Source: Burkholderia sp. lig30
Lineage (GTDB): Bacteria > Pseudomonadota > Gammaproteobacteria > Burkholderiales > Burkholderiaceae
Direction of reading: 5' to 3'
Assembly: GCF_000687455.2 (NCBI RefSeq)
Contig: NZ_JGVW01000080.1
Span: forward strand, 1-64,000
Length of the DNA: 64,000 nt
Shown: one piece after another, positions 47,576-55,730 of the stretch
Layout: every line of letters begins with the position of its first letter
Numbering within the stretch: position 1 is the stretch's first letter
Notes under the pieces: model-generated
Told to the model about the DNA's origin: nothing
Database searches by the model: none
Seen by the model: the letters and a program-made list of their open reading frames with translations, nothing else
Program-made: the position numbers and the translations under genes

Positions 47576-49078
47576 ATGCAGGATCAATACATCCTCGCAC
47601 TCGACCAGGGAACGACCAGCTCGCGCGCGATGCTGTTCGACCGCCAAGGCAACATCGTGTCGACCGCCCAGAAGGAATTCGAGCAGATCTACCCGCAGCC
47701 GGGCTGGGTCGAGCACGATCCGCAGGAAATCTGGTCGACGCAGGCCGGCGTCGCCGCCGAAGCCGTGACCCGGGCCGGCCTGAACGGCACGTCGATCGCC
47801 GCGATCGGCATCACGAACCAGCGCGAAACGACGATCGTCTGGGATCGCGAAACCGGCCATCCCGTCTATAACGCGATCGTCTGGCAGGACCGCCGCACGG
47901 CCGACTTCTGCGACACGCTGAAGGCTCAGGGCCTCGAGGCGACGGTGCGCGCGAAGACCGGCCTGCCGATCGACGCGTATTTCTCCGCGACGAAGATCCG
48001 CTGGATTCTCGACAACGTCCCCGGCGCGCGCGACAAGGCGCAGGCCGGCAAGCTGGCGTTCGGCACGGTCGACAGCTGGCTGGTGTGGAACTTCACGAAG
48101 CACGCGCTGCACGTGACCGACGTGACGAACGCGTCGCGCACGATGCTGTTCAACATCCACACGCGCCAGTGGGACGACGAGCTGCTCGCGCTGTTCGACA
48201 TCCCGCGCGACATGCTGCCGGAGGTGAAGGCGTCGTCGGAGATCTACGGTCACACGAAGACCACGGTGTTCGCGTCGAAGATCCCGCTCGCGGGCATCGC
48301 GGGCGACCAGCACGCCGCGCTGTTCGGCCAGATGTGCACGACGTCGGGCATGGTGAAGAACACCTACGGCACCGGCTGCTTCCTGATGATGAACACCGGC
48401 GCGACGCCGATCGAATCGAACAACAACCTCGTCACGACGATCGCATGGCAGATCGGCGACGAAGTGCAGTACGCGCTCGAAGGCAGCATCTTCATCGCCG
48501 GCGCGGTCGTGCAGTGGCTGCGCGACGGCCTCGGCATCATCAAGAGCGCGGCGGAGATCGAGGCGCTCGCCGAGAGCGTGCCTCACACCGACGGTGTCTA
48601 TCTGGTCCCCGCGTTCGCCGGGCTCGGCGCGCCGCACTGGAACGCCCGCGCGCGCGGCTCGCTGTTCGGCGTGACGCGCGGCACGACGTCCGCGCATCTG
48701 GCGCGCGCGGCGCTCGACGCGATCGCCTATCAGTCGCACGACGTGCTCGCCGCGATGGAGGCCGATTCCGGCATCCGCGTCGGCGAGTTGCGCGTCGACG
48801 GCGGCGCAAGCGCAAACAACCTGCTGATGCAGTTTCAGGCAGACCTGCTCGGCGTCGACGCGGTGCGCCCGCAGATCACCGAGACGACGGCGCTCGGCGC
48901 CGCCTATCTCGCCGGCCTTGCGATCGGCTACTGGAAGAGCGTCGACGAACTGCGCAGCCAGTGGCAGCTCGACCGCCGCTTCACGCCGTCGATGGCCGGC
49001 GCGCAGGTCGACGCATGCCTCGCCGGCTGGCGGCGCGCGGTGCGCGCGGCCAAGGCCTGGGCCGACGACACCCAGTAA
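47576..49078 (+). CDS. glpK: Glycerol kinase
   Basis: Phosphorylates glycerol to sn-glycerol-3-phosphate. Seen: 500 aa, FGGY fold; [11 protein letters not shown] (phosphate 1), GITNQRETT and [18 protein letters not shown], and the ATP site [21 protein letters not shown] at 47563-47566 supports ATG 47576; two ATG codons shortly upstream in frame are alternatives. It lies 85 bases after glpD. Confidence 0.96.
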   Translation: MQDQYILALDQGTTSSRAMLFDRQGNIVSTAQKEFEQIYPQPGWVEHDPQEIWSTQAGVAAEAVTRAGLNGTSIAAIGITNQRETTIVWDRETGHPVYNAIVWQDRRTADFCDTLKAQGLEATVRAKTGLPIDAYFSATKIRWILDNVPGARDKAQAGKLAFGTVDSWLVWNFTKHALHVTDVTNASRTMLFNIHTRQWDDELLALFDIPRDMLPEVKASSEIYGHTKTTVFASKIPLAGIAGDQHAALFGQMCTTSGMVKNTYGTGCFLMMNTGATPIESNNNLVTTIAWQIGDEVQYALEGSIFIAGAVVQWLRDGLGIIKSAAEIEALAESVPHTDGVYLVPAFAGLGAPHWNARARGSLFGVTRGTTSAHLARAALDAIAYQSHDVLAAMEADSGIRVGELRVDGGASANNLLMQFQADLLGVDAVRPQITETTALGAAYLAGLAIGYWKSVDELRSQWQLDRRFTPSMAGAQVDACLAGWRRAVRAAKAWADDTQ

Positions 49079-49163
49079 GCGCCCGAACCGGCATCGACAT
49101 ACACGACAATGCCGGCGGGCCGCGCAGCACGCGAGCCCGCCGCGGCCTACGAGAGACACCAGC

Positions 49164-49877
49164 ATGTCACCTTACATCGCGGAATTCATCGGCACGGCGC
49201 TCCTCGTGCTGCTCGGCAACGGCGCGGTCGCCAACGTCCTGCTCGCCAGGACCAAGGGCCGGGGCGCCGACCTGATCGTCATCGTGATGGGCTGGGCGAT
49301 GGCGGTGTTCGTCGCCGTCTACGTGACGGCGTCGTTCAGCGGCGCGCACCTCAACCCCGTCGTCACGATCAGCCTCGCGCTCGCGGGCAAGTTCGCGTGG
49401 TCGAAAGTCGGCGGCTACATCGCTGCGCAGATGCTCGGCGGCATGGCGGGCGCACTGCTCGTCTGGCTCGCGTACCGGCAGCATTTCGCAAAGGAAGCCG
49501 ATGCGGACCTGAAGCTCGCGGTGTTCTGCACCGCTCCCGCGATCCGCAGCGTCACGCACAACGTGCTGACCGAAGCGATCTGCACGTTCGTGCTGATTCT
49601 CGGCGTGCTCTATCTCGCCGCGCCGCAGGTCGGGCTCGGCGCGCTCGACGCACTGCCCGTCGGCCTGCTCGTGCTCGGCATCGGCATCTCGCTCGGCGGC
49701 CCGACCGGCTATGCGATGAGCCCGGCGCGCGATCTCGCGCCGCGCATCATGCATGCGCTACTGCCGATTCCGGGCAAGCGCGACAGCGACTGGCGCTATG
49801 CGTGGGTCCCGGTCTTCGGCCCGCTGATCGGCGGCTCGCTGGCTGCGGGGTTGTATCTGTCGCTGCACGCGCACTGA
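49164..49877 (+). CDS. glpF: Aquaglyceroporin / glycerol uptake facilitator
   Basis: 237 aa, six membrane helices plus two half-helices. Seen: first pore motif FSGAHLNPVVTI (NPV, not NPA) and second GYAMSPARDLAPR (SPA, not NPA), with the conserved pore Arg and the Asp after it, as in glycerol channels. It completes the glycerol uptake and breakdown set with glpK and glpD (86-base gap to glpK). Confidence 0.9.
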   Translation: MSPYIAEFIGTALLVLLGNGAVANVLLARTKGRGADLIVIVMGWAMAVFVAVYVTASFSGAHLNPVVTISLALAGKFAWSKVGGYIAAQMLGGMAGALLVWLAYRQHFAKEADADLKLAVFCTAPAIRSVTHNVLTEAICTFVLILGVLYLAAPQVGLGALDALPVGLLVLGIGISLGGPTGYAMSPARDLAPRIMHALLPIPGKRDSDWRYAWVPVFGPLIGGSLAAGLYLSLHAH

Positions 49878-50030
49878 CGCAGGACGGCATGCGCGCCGCC
49901 GGGCTGCGGGCTGTTCTCTCTGGCGATGTCGATGCCAGATGCGTCAGCGGCCGCCCGCACCGCCCGCCTCCGATCAAAGCACGTATCATGTCGGCCTGAT
50001 TGCATCGCCGACGCCCGAATTCCCCGACCC

Positions 50031-50717
50031 ATGCTAGACCACCTCATTTGCGACTGCGACGGCGTGCTCGTCGACAGCGAAGTCATCGCCGACCGCATGA
50101 TCGTTCAGACGCTCGCGGCCACGTTCCCCCACATCGACTTCGAAAGCGTCGCGAAGACCGCGTTCGGCCAGCAGACGTCGCGCTTCCTCGCCGGCCTCGA
50201 AACCCGCTTCGGCATCACGATGCCGGACAATTTCCTCGACACGATCGAGCACAACATCGAAGCGGACCTCGCGCAGTCGCTCACGCCGATCAACGGCGTG
50301 CGCGATGCGTTGCAGAAGGTCAGCCTGCCCGCGGCGGTCGTGTCGAACAGCCGTCTCGAGCGCGTGCGCAGCTCGCTCGAGCGCGCGGCGCTCACCGATC
50401 TGTTCGGCGATCGCGTGTTCAGCGCCGAGCAGGTCGCGCGGCCGAAGCCCTATCCGGACGTCTATCTGCACGCCGCACGCACGCTCGGCGTCGAGCCGGC
50501 GCGCTGCGTCGTCGTCGAGGACAGCGTATCGGGCCTGAATGCGGCACGCACGGCCGGCATGAAGACGATCGCGTTCGTCGGCGCGAGCCACATCCCGGGC
50601 GACTACGCGGACGCGCTGCGCGCGATGGGCATCACGCGGATCATGCGGAAGATGGAAGAATTGCCCGGCCTCGTCGAAGCCGGCATGCGAGGGGAATTCG
50701 GCAACGCGCCGTGGTGA
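50031..50717 (+). CDS. HAD-IA family phosphatase (phosphoglycolate phosphatase-like)
   Basis: 228 aa cytoplasmic hydrolase. Seen: motif I CDCDGVLVDSE (nucleophile Asp and acid Asp), a helical cap domain, motif II VVSNS, motif III Lys in ARPKPYPD, motif IV VVEDSVSGLNAA. Known: such proteins hydrolyse small phosphates. The substrate is unknown; the glp cluster next door makes a phosphorylated C3 compound possible but this is only inference. Its 3' end has been duplicated twice downstream as decayed fragments together with peptide genes. Confidence 0.9.
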   Translation: MLDHLICDCDGVLVDSEVIADRMIVQTLAATFPHIDFESVAKTAFGQQTSRFLAGLETRFGITMPDNFLDTIEHNIEADLAQSLTPINGVRDALQKVSLPAAVVSNSRLERVRSSLERAALTDLFGDRVFSAEQVARPKPYPDVYLHAARTLGVEPARCVVVEDSVSGLNAARTAGMKTIAFVGASHIPGDYADALRAMGITRIMRKMEELPGLVEAGMRGEFGNAPW

Positions 50718-50732
50718 TGCCGGTGGCGGACG

Positions 50733-50761
50733 CGAGACGCGGCGGAATACGCCGCGTCTCG
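50733..50761. repeat. Perfect 12-base inverted repeat between HAD and peptide 1
   Basis: Arms 50733-50744 and 50750-50761 around a 5-base loop, between two convergent genes; no T run follows on either side. Near-identical copies recur at 51518-51546 (one mismatch) and, shortened, near 52109-52124. Confidence 0.8.
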
Positions 50762-50822
50762 CCACCCATGCGGGACGCGGAGCGCATCGCCTCGCGCCCG
50801 CCGCGTGTCGCGGCTCGATGCG

Positions 50823-51032
50823 TTACTTCGCGCCGCTCGGGCGGTTGAAGAGGTTCTTCAAGCCTTCGCCGAACTTCTGGAGGGCGGAAAAGACGCCCTC
50901 GAACACCTTTGCTGCGATGACGCAGACGAGCGGCTCGCCGGTTTTGCCGTCAGCGTCCTTGAACTTGAAGATCTTCGGCTCGCCGGCCCCGCCACACACG
51001 TGTTTGCATTCCGCCGCGCTGATGTTACGCAT
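50823..51032 (-). CDS. Double-glycine-leader peptide 1
   Basis: 69 aa. Seen: leader MRNISAAECKHVCGG (15 residues, GG end), then a 54-residue body with a lysine-rich front (KIFKFKDADGK) and an amphipathic helix-like tail (VFEGVFSALQKFGEGLKNLF), net positive charge. A strong GGAGG lies 8 bases before the ATG, so the start is 51032 although the frame continues upstream. Known: GG leaders direct cleavage and export by C39-peptidase ABC transporters. Inferred: an exported bacteriocin-like or signalling peptide. No exporter or immunity gene is visible nearby. Confidence 0.75.
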   Translation of the reverse strand: MRNISAAECKHVCGGAGEPKIFKFKDADGKTGEPLVCVIAAKVFEGVFSALQKFGEGLKNLFNRPSGAK

Positions 51033-51160
51033 GATTTCTACCTCCATTGAGTCGTGGTTACTGCCCCGGCACGATCGCCGCGGGCACCCATGCGTGACGA
51101 CATCGAACGGATCGGTCCGCTGCGATGCGGTCAGGCTTTGCAAAGAGTAATGCATTGGTG

Positions 51161-51195
51161 TACGAAACAAATATCGCCGAATATCCAGATTTGAT
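51161..51195 (-). promoter_or_regulatory. Conserved upstream block of peptide 1
   Basis: Minus strand reads AAATCTGGATATTCGGCGAT within this block, about 130-160 bases before the peptide start. Copies lie at 51930-51963 and 52420-52445 at similar distances from peptides 2 and 3. It may hold the promoter or an operator, or merely reflect recent duplication. Confidence 0.45.
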
Positions 51196-51229
51196 CATTT
51201 GCGCCGCAGTCTGCGCATGCCCGCTGCGC

Positions 51230-51502
51230 ATCGCTCGCATGGCACGCGCACCTCGCTGAAATATGGCCGGCTCGGCGCCGTCTCCGGGGAACACGCGGCG
51301 GGCCTGAATGTCGCTCGCGCGGCCGGGATGAAGGCGATCGCAATCGTCGACGTGAGTCGAATTCCGGGTGATTACGTGAATGTGTAGACGCGTGGACGCG
51401 CTGCGCGCAAAGGGCAACACGTGGATCATGCGGAAGAGGGATGCATTGCCGGGTCTCGTCGAAGCCGGCATGCGAGGAGCATTCGGCGATGCACCTTGGT
51501 GA
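51230..51502 (+). pseudogene. Decayed copy of the HAD gene 3' end (unit 2)
   Basis: Aligns to the last ~90 codons of the HAD gene: the segment GLNVARAAGMKAIAIVDVSRIPGDY parallels GLNAARTAGMKTIAFVGASHIPGDY of the intact gene, then a stop (51385-51387) and an insertion break the frame, after which the LPGLVEAGMRG-like end resumes to a matching TGA at 51500-51502. There is no start or active site, so it is non-functional. Confidence 0.85.
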
Positions 51503-51517
51503 CGCGGGAGACGAACA

Positions 51518-51546
51518 CGAGACGCGGCGAAAAACGCCGCGCCTCG
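51518..51546. repeat. Second copy of the array inverted repeat
   Basis: Arms 51518-51529 and 51535-51546 with AAAAA loop; same stem as at 50733-50761 with one substitution. Between HAD remnant 2 and peptide 2. Confidence 0.75.
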
Positions 51547-51589
51547 TCATCGATGCAAGGCGCGGAGCGCATCGCCCCGCGCCCGCCGC

Positions 51590-51805
51590 TTATCGCGGCT
51601 GCTTGTGCCCGCCGGTGCTGGGCGGGACGACGCCGATCGGGCATACGATCGGGCGGTCGAACCACCACGGACGCTTCGAGCCGAACACGTTACCTGCGGC
51701 ACTCGCGATAACCGGCGTGTCGGAGCCCTCGGGAAGCTGAAGCTTTTCCACTTCGCCCGTGCCACCAAACACGTTATTGCATTCAACCGTATTGATATTG
51801 CGCAT
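51590..51805 (-). CDS. Double-glycine-leader peptide 2
   Basis: 71 aa. Leader MRNINTVECNNVFGG matches peptide 1 at M1, R2, N3, I4, E8, C9, V12, G14 and G15. The 56-residue body is different: acidic front, then SKRPWWFDRPIVCPIGVVPP and a basic end, with tryptophans, prolines and one cysteine. Ribosome binding site GAGG, 8 bases before the ATG at 51805. The frame is open for 78 more codons upstream, but the conserved start and ribosome binding site argue for the short form. Confidence 0.7.
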   Translation of the reverse strand: MRNINTVECNNVFGGTGEVEKLQLPEGSDTPVIASAAGNVFGSKRPWWFDRPIVCPIGVVPPSTGGHKQPR

Positions 51806-51929
51806 GATTTCTGCCTCTATAGAGTGATCACTGCCCGGGCACCAACGCCGCGGGCGCCAATGCGAGACGACATCGAACGGGTCGAACCGCCACGACTCCG
51901 TCAGGCACGGAAAATAATAAACATCGGCA

Positions 51930-51963
51930 TACGAAACAAATATCGCAGAATATCCAGATTTGA
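51930..51963 (-). promoter_or_regulatory. Conserved upstream block of peptide 2
   Basis: Nearly identical to the block at 51161-51195 over about 30 bases (one substitution in the ATATCG-rich core). Starts about 125 bases upstream of the peptide 2 ATG. Confidence 0.45.
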
Positions 51964-51990
51964 CCAGGTGTGCGCGACCGGGAAATACGA

Positions 51991-52090
51991 TCTCGTTCGT
52001 CGGCGCATAGCAGCCTTCTCGACCGCTACGCGTCCGCACTTCGCGCGATGGACATCACGCGAATCACTCGGAACATCGGCGAGTTGCCTG
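51991..52090 (+). pseudogene. Decayed copy of the HAD gene 3' end (unit 3)
   Basis: About 100 bases aligning to the HAD region encoding FVGASHIPGDYADALRAMG and ITRIMRKMEELPG, with several substitutions and a frame-breaking TAG. It ends next to the peptide 3 stop codon. Confidence 0.75.
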
Positions 52091-52093
52091 CGC

Positions 52094-52285
52094 TCAGCGC
52101 AGCCAGGACGGCGGAATACCGCCGGGGCGGAACGCCGGAAGGATGTCGATCCTGACGAAAACGGGAGTGCGGTTTTCATCGCTGCCCTTTTCGATCACGA
52201 TGAATGGCACGATCCGTTGCCTGGCCCCGTCGTTGCCGATCCCGCCACACACGAGATCGCGTTCGCGCGCGTTGATTTGACGCAT
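52094..52285 (-). CDS. Double-glycine-leader peptide 3
   Basis: 63 aa. Leader MRQINARERDLVCGG keeps M1, R2, I4, E8, V12, G14 and G15 of the other two. The body is unrelated: IGNDGARQRIVPFIVIEKG, ENRTPVFVRIDILP and a Pro/Gly end. The last ~10 codons are read from the remnant of the array inverted repeat, so the C-terminus appears to have been recruited from duplicated flank. Ribosome binding site GGAGGG 8 bases before the ATG. Confidence 0.65.
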   Translation of the reverse strand: MRQINARERDLVCGGIGNDGARQRIVPFIVIEKGSDENRTPVFVRIDILPAFRPGGIPPSWLR

Positions 52286-52639
52286 GGTTTCACCCTCCGT
52301 TGAAGTTTCGCGTGCCCGCCGGCGGACACGCCGACGGACGTCTGCGCCTGCGCGGCGTCCGGCGAATCTCTGCTCGCGACGCCGACAGGCGACACAAGTA
52401 TGGATACCGCCCTGGGCGCGGGATATCGCAAAATCTCCAGATTCGCCCCTGCGCGTAGCCGATCTTGCGCGCGGTCAGCCATCGGAGGGAGGCGCGACGG
52501 TCGCGATCGACGCATGCGGCCGCGCACCGACCTCGATTGCGGCGTGGGGCGTGGGGCGTGGGGGGGGCGCATCGGGCTTCGACGGCCGATGCCAGCATCC
52601 CGGCGGCCGGCGCAATGCGCGGCCGCCTTCGAGTATGCG
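52286..52639. other. Intergenic stretch between peptide 3 and ribB
   Basis: 354 bases. It holds the conserved upstream block of peptide 3 (52420-52445) and a G-rich run at 52546-52567 (three to four G tracts of four or more spaced by CGT). No gene is seen. Confidence 0.5.
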
Positions 52640-53353
52640 TTACGCTTCGCTGGCGCAGCACTCGCGGGCAGCCGCGAGCGCCTCGCGAAACTCGACCAGC
52701 TCCGCGATCGTCAGCATCGGCAAGCCGTGACGTGCGGCGAAACGCTCGACGTCCACGCCGCGCGTCATCGTGCCGTCCGGATTCATCAGCTCACACAGCA
52801 CGCCGGCCGGCTGCAGGCCCGCGAGGATCGTCAGGTCCACCGTGCCTTCGGTGTGGCCGCGGCGCACGAGCACGCCACCCGGCTGCGCGCGCAGCGGAAA
52901 CACGTGACCGGGGCGGACGATGTCATCAGGCGTCGCGTCGTCGGCGATCGCGGCGCGGATCGTCGTCACGCGGTCGGCCGCCGATACGCCGGTATGCACG
53001 CCTTCGCGCGCCTCGATCGACACGGTGAACGCGGTGCCGTTGCGGCTCTCGTTGGTCTGCACCATCGGCGGCAGGTCGAGCGCGCGCACTTTCTCGTCAG
53101 TCAGGCACAGACAGACGATCCCGCTGCATTCGCGGATCAGGAGCGCCATCGTTTCGGGCGTGATCCGCTCGGCCGCGACGATCAGGTCGGCTTCGTTCTC
53201 GCGGTCGTGATCGTCCTGCAGCACGACCGCGCGGCCCGCGCGCAACGCGTCGAGCGCAGCGGCGATGCGCGGCGGCACCGGTTCGGTGTCGAGCAACGGA
53301 AGATCGGCAAAGGCATCGGCCGGAGCCGACGAAGAATGGGACGTAAAGGACAT
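52640..53353 (-). CDS. ribB: 3,4-dihydroxy-2-butanone 4-phosphate synthase
   Basis: Makes the four-carbon precursor of riboflavin from ribulose-5-phosphate. Seen: 237 aa; a ~30-residue variable N-terminus, then [22 protein letters not shown] (metal-binding acidic cluster), [30 protein letters not shown] and [11 protein letters not shown]. No GTP cyclohydrolase II domain is fused. Regulated by the FMN riboswitch upstream, so it is off when FMN is plentiful. Confidence 0.95.
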   Translation of the reverse strand: MSFTSHSSSAPADAFADLPLLDTEPVPPRIAAALDALRAGRAVVLQDDHDRENEADLIVAAERITPETMALLIRECSGIVCLCLTDEKVRALDLPPMVQTNESRNGTAFTVSIEAREGVHTGVSAADRVTTIRAAIADDATPDDIVRPGHVFPLRAQPGGVLVRRGHTEGTVDLTILAGLQPAGVLCELMNPDGTMTRGVDVERFAARHGLPMLTIAELVEFREALAAARECCASEA

Positions 53354-53475
53354 GTGAAACGCTCCTCGCAATGCAATTCGATTGGGCGAAAAACGTTTCA
53401 GGGCATTGCAAACAGACAGCGCGACATCCGCTTCGCGCGCAACGCGAAACGGCCCCGACGAACATGACTATCTGC
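53354..53475 (-). other. Expression platform between riboswitch and ribB
   Basis: About 120 bases of leader between the riboswitch aptamer and the ribB start; probably contains the switching hairpin that controls translation or termination. No separate gene. Confidence 0.4.
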
Positions 53476-53622
53476 ACATCTTCTCTCATCCGGACTGTGA
53501 CCGTCGGCTCTGGCATTCGACCAGATCTGCTGACCCCGCGCATGAAGCGCGGGCGCTCGCGGGCTTGCCGGCTGACGCCGGCCTACCGCCGGTGGGGAAT
53601 TTCACCCCGCCCTGAAGACGCA
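53476..53622 (-). promoter_or_regulatory. FMN riboswitch (RFN element)
   Basis: Minus strand shows the conserved RFN parts in order: CTTCAGGGCGGGGTGAAATT, CCCCACCGGCGGTA, a variable GC-rich hairpin, AGCCCGCGAGCG, a second variable hairpin, GGTCACAGTCCGGATGAGAG, and the closing AAGA. Located directly upstream of ribB. Confidence 0.95.
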
Positions 53623-53752
53623 CTGATGCCGGCGGAAAACCGGCGGGCCAAGCATACAACAGCTGCACGCGCGGTGCAGCGAGAACCTGCAAAACCTTGT
53701 TGCGGAACGGACCACGACACGTTCGCAAGCCCGCTACCGGCGAGAACAGGCA

Positions 53753-54424
53753 CTAGCCGGCCGCGCGCGCCTCAGGGACGTGCCAGCGCGGCGGCACCTC
53801 GGCGCTCACCGTGACGCGGAACGCGCGCGCCTCACTGTCGCCGGGATTGCGCAGGCTGTACGGCTGGTCGGCGTCGAACACGATCGCGTCGCCGGTCGCG
53901 AGCAGCTGCCGCCGGTCGTGCACGCTCACTTCGAGCGTGCCCTCGCTCACGACCAGATTGATCGTCGTGCCCGGCGCGCGCCGCGCGCCCGGCTCGGTGT
54001 GCAGCGGCGCGATCCGCAGTTCGTGAAACTCGGCGGCGGCCGGCTCGCCTTCCGGATACAGCGCGCGCGCCCAGAAACGGCCGTTCGAGCTGATCACGCG
54101 CGTCGCGCGTTCGGCCGCGAGATGCTCGAAGCCGCTGACTGCATGGCGTCGCAGGAACGCCGCGACCGACACCTTGAGCGCCGCGGCGATCTTGCAGAGC
54201 ACTTTGATCGACGGCACGCTGCGCGCCGATTCGATCTGCGCGAGCATCGCGCGCGACACGCCGGACAGCCGCGCCAGCGCGTCGAGCGACAGTTGCCGCT
54301 CCGCGCGCAGCCGCGCCAGGTTGACGCCGACGAGCTGCTCGAGGACGTCGAACGACGCCGCCTGCGCGGCGTCGCCGGCATCGAAGGAAGACACATCGCG
54401 CACGAGCGCCAGGGGGGAATGCAT
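53753..54424 (-). CDS. XRE-family regulator with C-terminal cupin domain
   Basis: 223 aa. Seen: helix-turn-helix LARLRAERQLSLDALARLSG and VSRAMLAQIESARSVPSIKVL (residues ~37-80), then a cupin_2 barrel with APGTTINLVVSEGTLEVSV and LATGDAIVFDADQPYSLRNPG. Known: such regulators sense small ligands in the cupin and control amino acid or polyamine metabolism. Target unknown; a divergent target is not obvious, as the MFS gene upstream is on the same strand 131 bases away. Confidence 0.9.
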   Translation of the reverse strand: MHSPLALVRDVSSFDAGDAAQAASFDVLEQLVGVNLARLRAERQLSLDALARLSGVSRAMLAQIESARSVPSIKVLCKIAAALKVSVAAFLRRHAVSGFEHLAAERATRVISSNGRFWARALYPEGEPAAAEFHELRIAPLHTEPGARRAPGTTINLVVSEGTLEVSVHDRRQLLATGDAIVFDADQPYSLRNPGDSEARAFRVTVSAEVPPRWHVPEARAAG

Positions 54425-54554
54425 TGCGTTGCCTCCGGGCTGCGTGGCAGCCTGCAAATCGAGTGACGCCAGACTAGCATCCGCCCCCGGCGCGCCAAAC
54501 GAAGTTATCTTCACACCGTTATCAGCATCGCGGAGGAATACGTTTCGCAACGCG

Positions 54555-55730
54555 CTATTGCGCCGTTGCGGCAGCGCTTTGCGCCGGGCCGCGGGTGTCG
54601 AGGCGCGCGGCCAGCCACGTGACGACGAGCGCCGCGAAGCTCACCGCGGCGGCAACCCACGGCAGCACGTCGAGCCCGAAGCCGTGCCCGAGCGCGAGAC
54701 CGCCGAGCCATGCGCCGCCCGCGTTGCCGACGTTGAACGCGCCGATGTTCAGCGTCGACGCGAGATGCGGCGCGGCGGCCGCCTTCTCGACGACGCGCGC
54801 CTGCAGCGGCGGCACCGTCGCGAATGCCGCGATCCCCCACACAAACACCGTGACGACCGCCGCGACCGGCAGGTGGCTCGTCTTCGCGAATACGGCCATC
54901 ACCGCCATCAGCGCGACGAGAATCGCCATCAGCGACGGCATCAGCGCGCGGTCGGCGAGCTTGCCGCCGATCGCGTTGCCGACGGTGAGCCCCGCGCCGA
55001 ACAGCACGAGGATCAGCGACACCGCGCGCGGCGAAAAGCCGGCGACTTCCTCGAGGATCGGCGCGATATAGGTGAACACGACGAACACGCCGCCGAAGCC
55101 GAGCACGGTCATCAGGAGCGCGAGCCACACCTGCGGCTCCCTCAGCACGCGCACCTCGTGGCCGAGGCCTGCCGGGGCGCTGTCGTGCCGGTTCGGCACG
55201 AGCGCGGCGATCCCGGCGAGCGACGCGACGCCGAGCGCCGCGACGATCCAGAACGACGCGCGCCAGCCGAGCGTCTGCCCGACGAACGTGCCGAACGGCA
55301 CGCCCAGCACGTTCGACAGCGTGAGTCCGGTGAACATCAGCGCGATCGCGCTCGCGCGCTTGTCGGCCGGCACGAGCGACGCGGCGACGACCGCGCCGAT
55401 GCCGAAGAACGAGCCGTGCGCGAACGACGTGACGACCCGAGCGACCATCAGCATCGCGTAGCCGGGCGCCAGCGCGCACAGCACGTTGCCGACGACGAAG
55501 ATCGCCATCAGCAGTTGCAGCGCGGTCTTGCGCGGCATGCGGCTCGTCAGCACCGCGAGCAGCGGCGCGCCGGCCGCGACGCCAAGCGCATAGCCGGTCA
55601 CGAGCAGTCCGGCGGACGGCAGCGACACGGCGAGATCGCGCGCGACCTCGGGCAACAGGCCCATGATGATGAATTCGGTGGTGCCGATGGCAAAGGCGCT
55701 GATCGCGAGCGCCAGTAACGGGACAGGCAT
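54555..55730 (-). CDS. MFS drug/sugar efflux transporter (YdhP/AraJ-like)
   Basis: 391 aa, 12 TM helices. Seen: N-terminal LALAISAFAIGTTEFIIMGLLPEVA, typical of the arabinose-efflux (DHA1) subfamily, motif A-like region SRMPRKTALQLLM, a GxxxGPxxG-like motif C region (GVPFGTFVGQTLGWR). Inferred: exporter of drugs or sugars. It is divergent from a LysR regulator (140-base intergenic region), which likely controls it. The ATG at 55730 is chosen to begin just before TM1. Confidence 0.9.
   Translation of the reverse strand: MPVPLLALAISAFAIGTTEFIIMGLLPEVARDLAVSLPSAGLLVTGYALGVAAGAPLLAVLTSRMPRKTALQLLMAIFVVGNVLCALAPGYAMLMVARVVTSFAHGSFFGIGAVVAASLVPADKRASAIALMFTGLTLSNVLGVPFGTFVGQTLGWRASFWIVAALGVASLAGIAALVPNRHDSAPAGLGHEVRVLREPQVWLALLMTVLGFGGVFVVFTYIAPILEEVAGFSPRAVSLILVLFGAGLTVGNAIGGKLADRALMPSLMAILVALMAVMAVFAKTSHLPVAAVVTVFVWGIAAFATVPPLQARVVEKAAAAPHLASTLNIGAFNVGNAGGAWLGGLALGHGFGLDVLPWVAAAVSFAALVVTWLAARLDTRGPAQSAAATAQ

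Larger units (their letters stand above)
50500..52450. repeat. Three-unit tandem array: HAD 3' end + hairpin + peptide gene + upstream block
   Basis: Unit 1 runs from the intact HAD 3' end to about 51230, unit 2 from about 51231 to 51990, unit 3 from about 51991 to 52450. Each holds, in order on the plus strand, HAD 3'-end sequence, an inverted repeat, a minus-strand double-glycine peptide gene and a conserved block with AATCTGGA-TATT-xx-GCGATAT (minus strand). Units 1 and 2 are most alike; unit 3 is the most diverged and shortest. Confidence 0.8.

Noticed and set aside
50823-51170. A 115-codon version of peptide 1 extending upstream
   Set aside because: Same reason as for peptide 2; GGAGG is correctly placed only for the ATG at 51032.
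51590-52039. A 149-codon version of peptide 2 extending upstream of its ATG
   Set aside because: The shared ATG, ribosome binding site and leader in all peptides mark the short start; the upstream frame crosses the conserved non-coding block and is not kept in frame in the other units.
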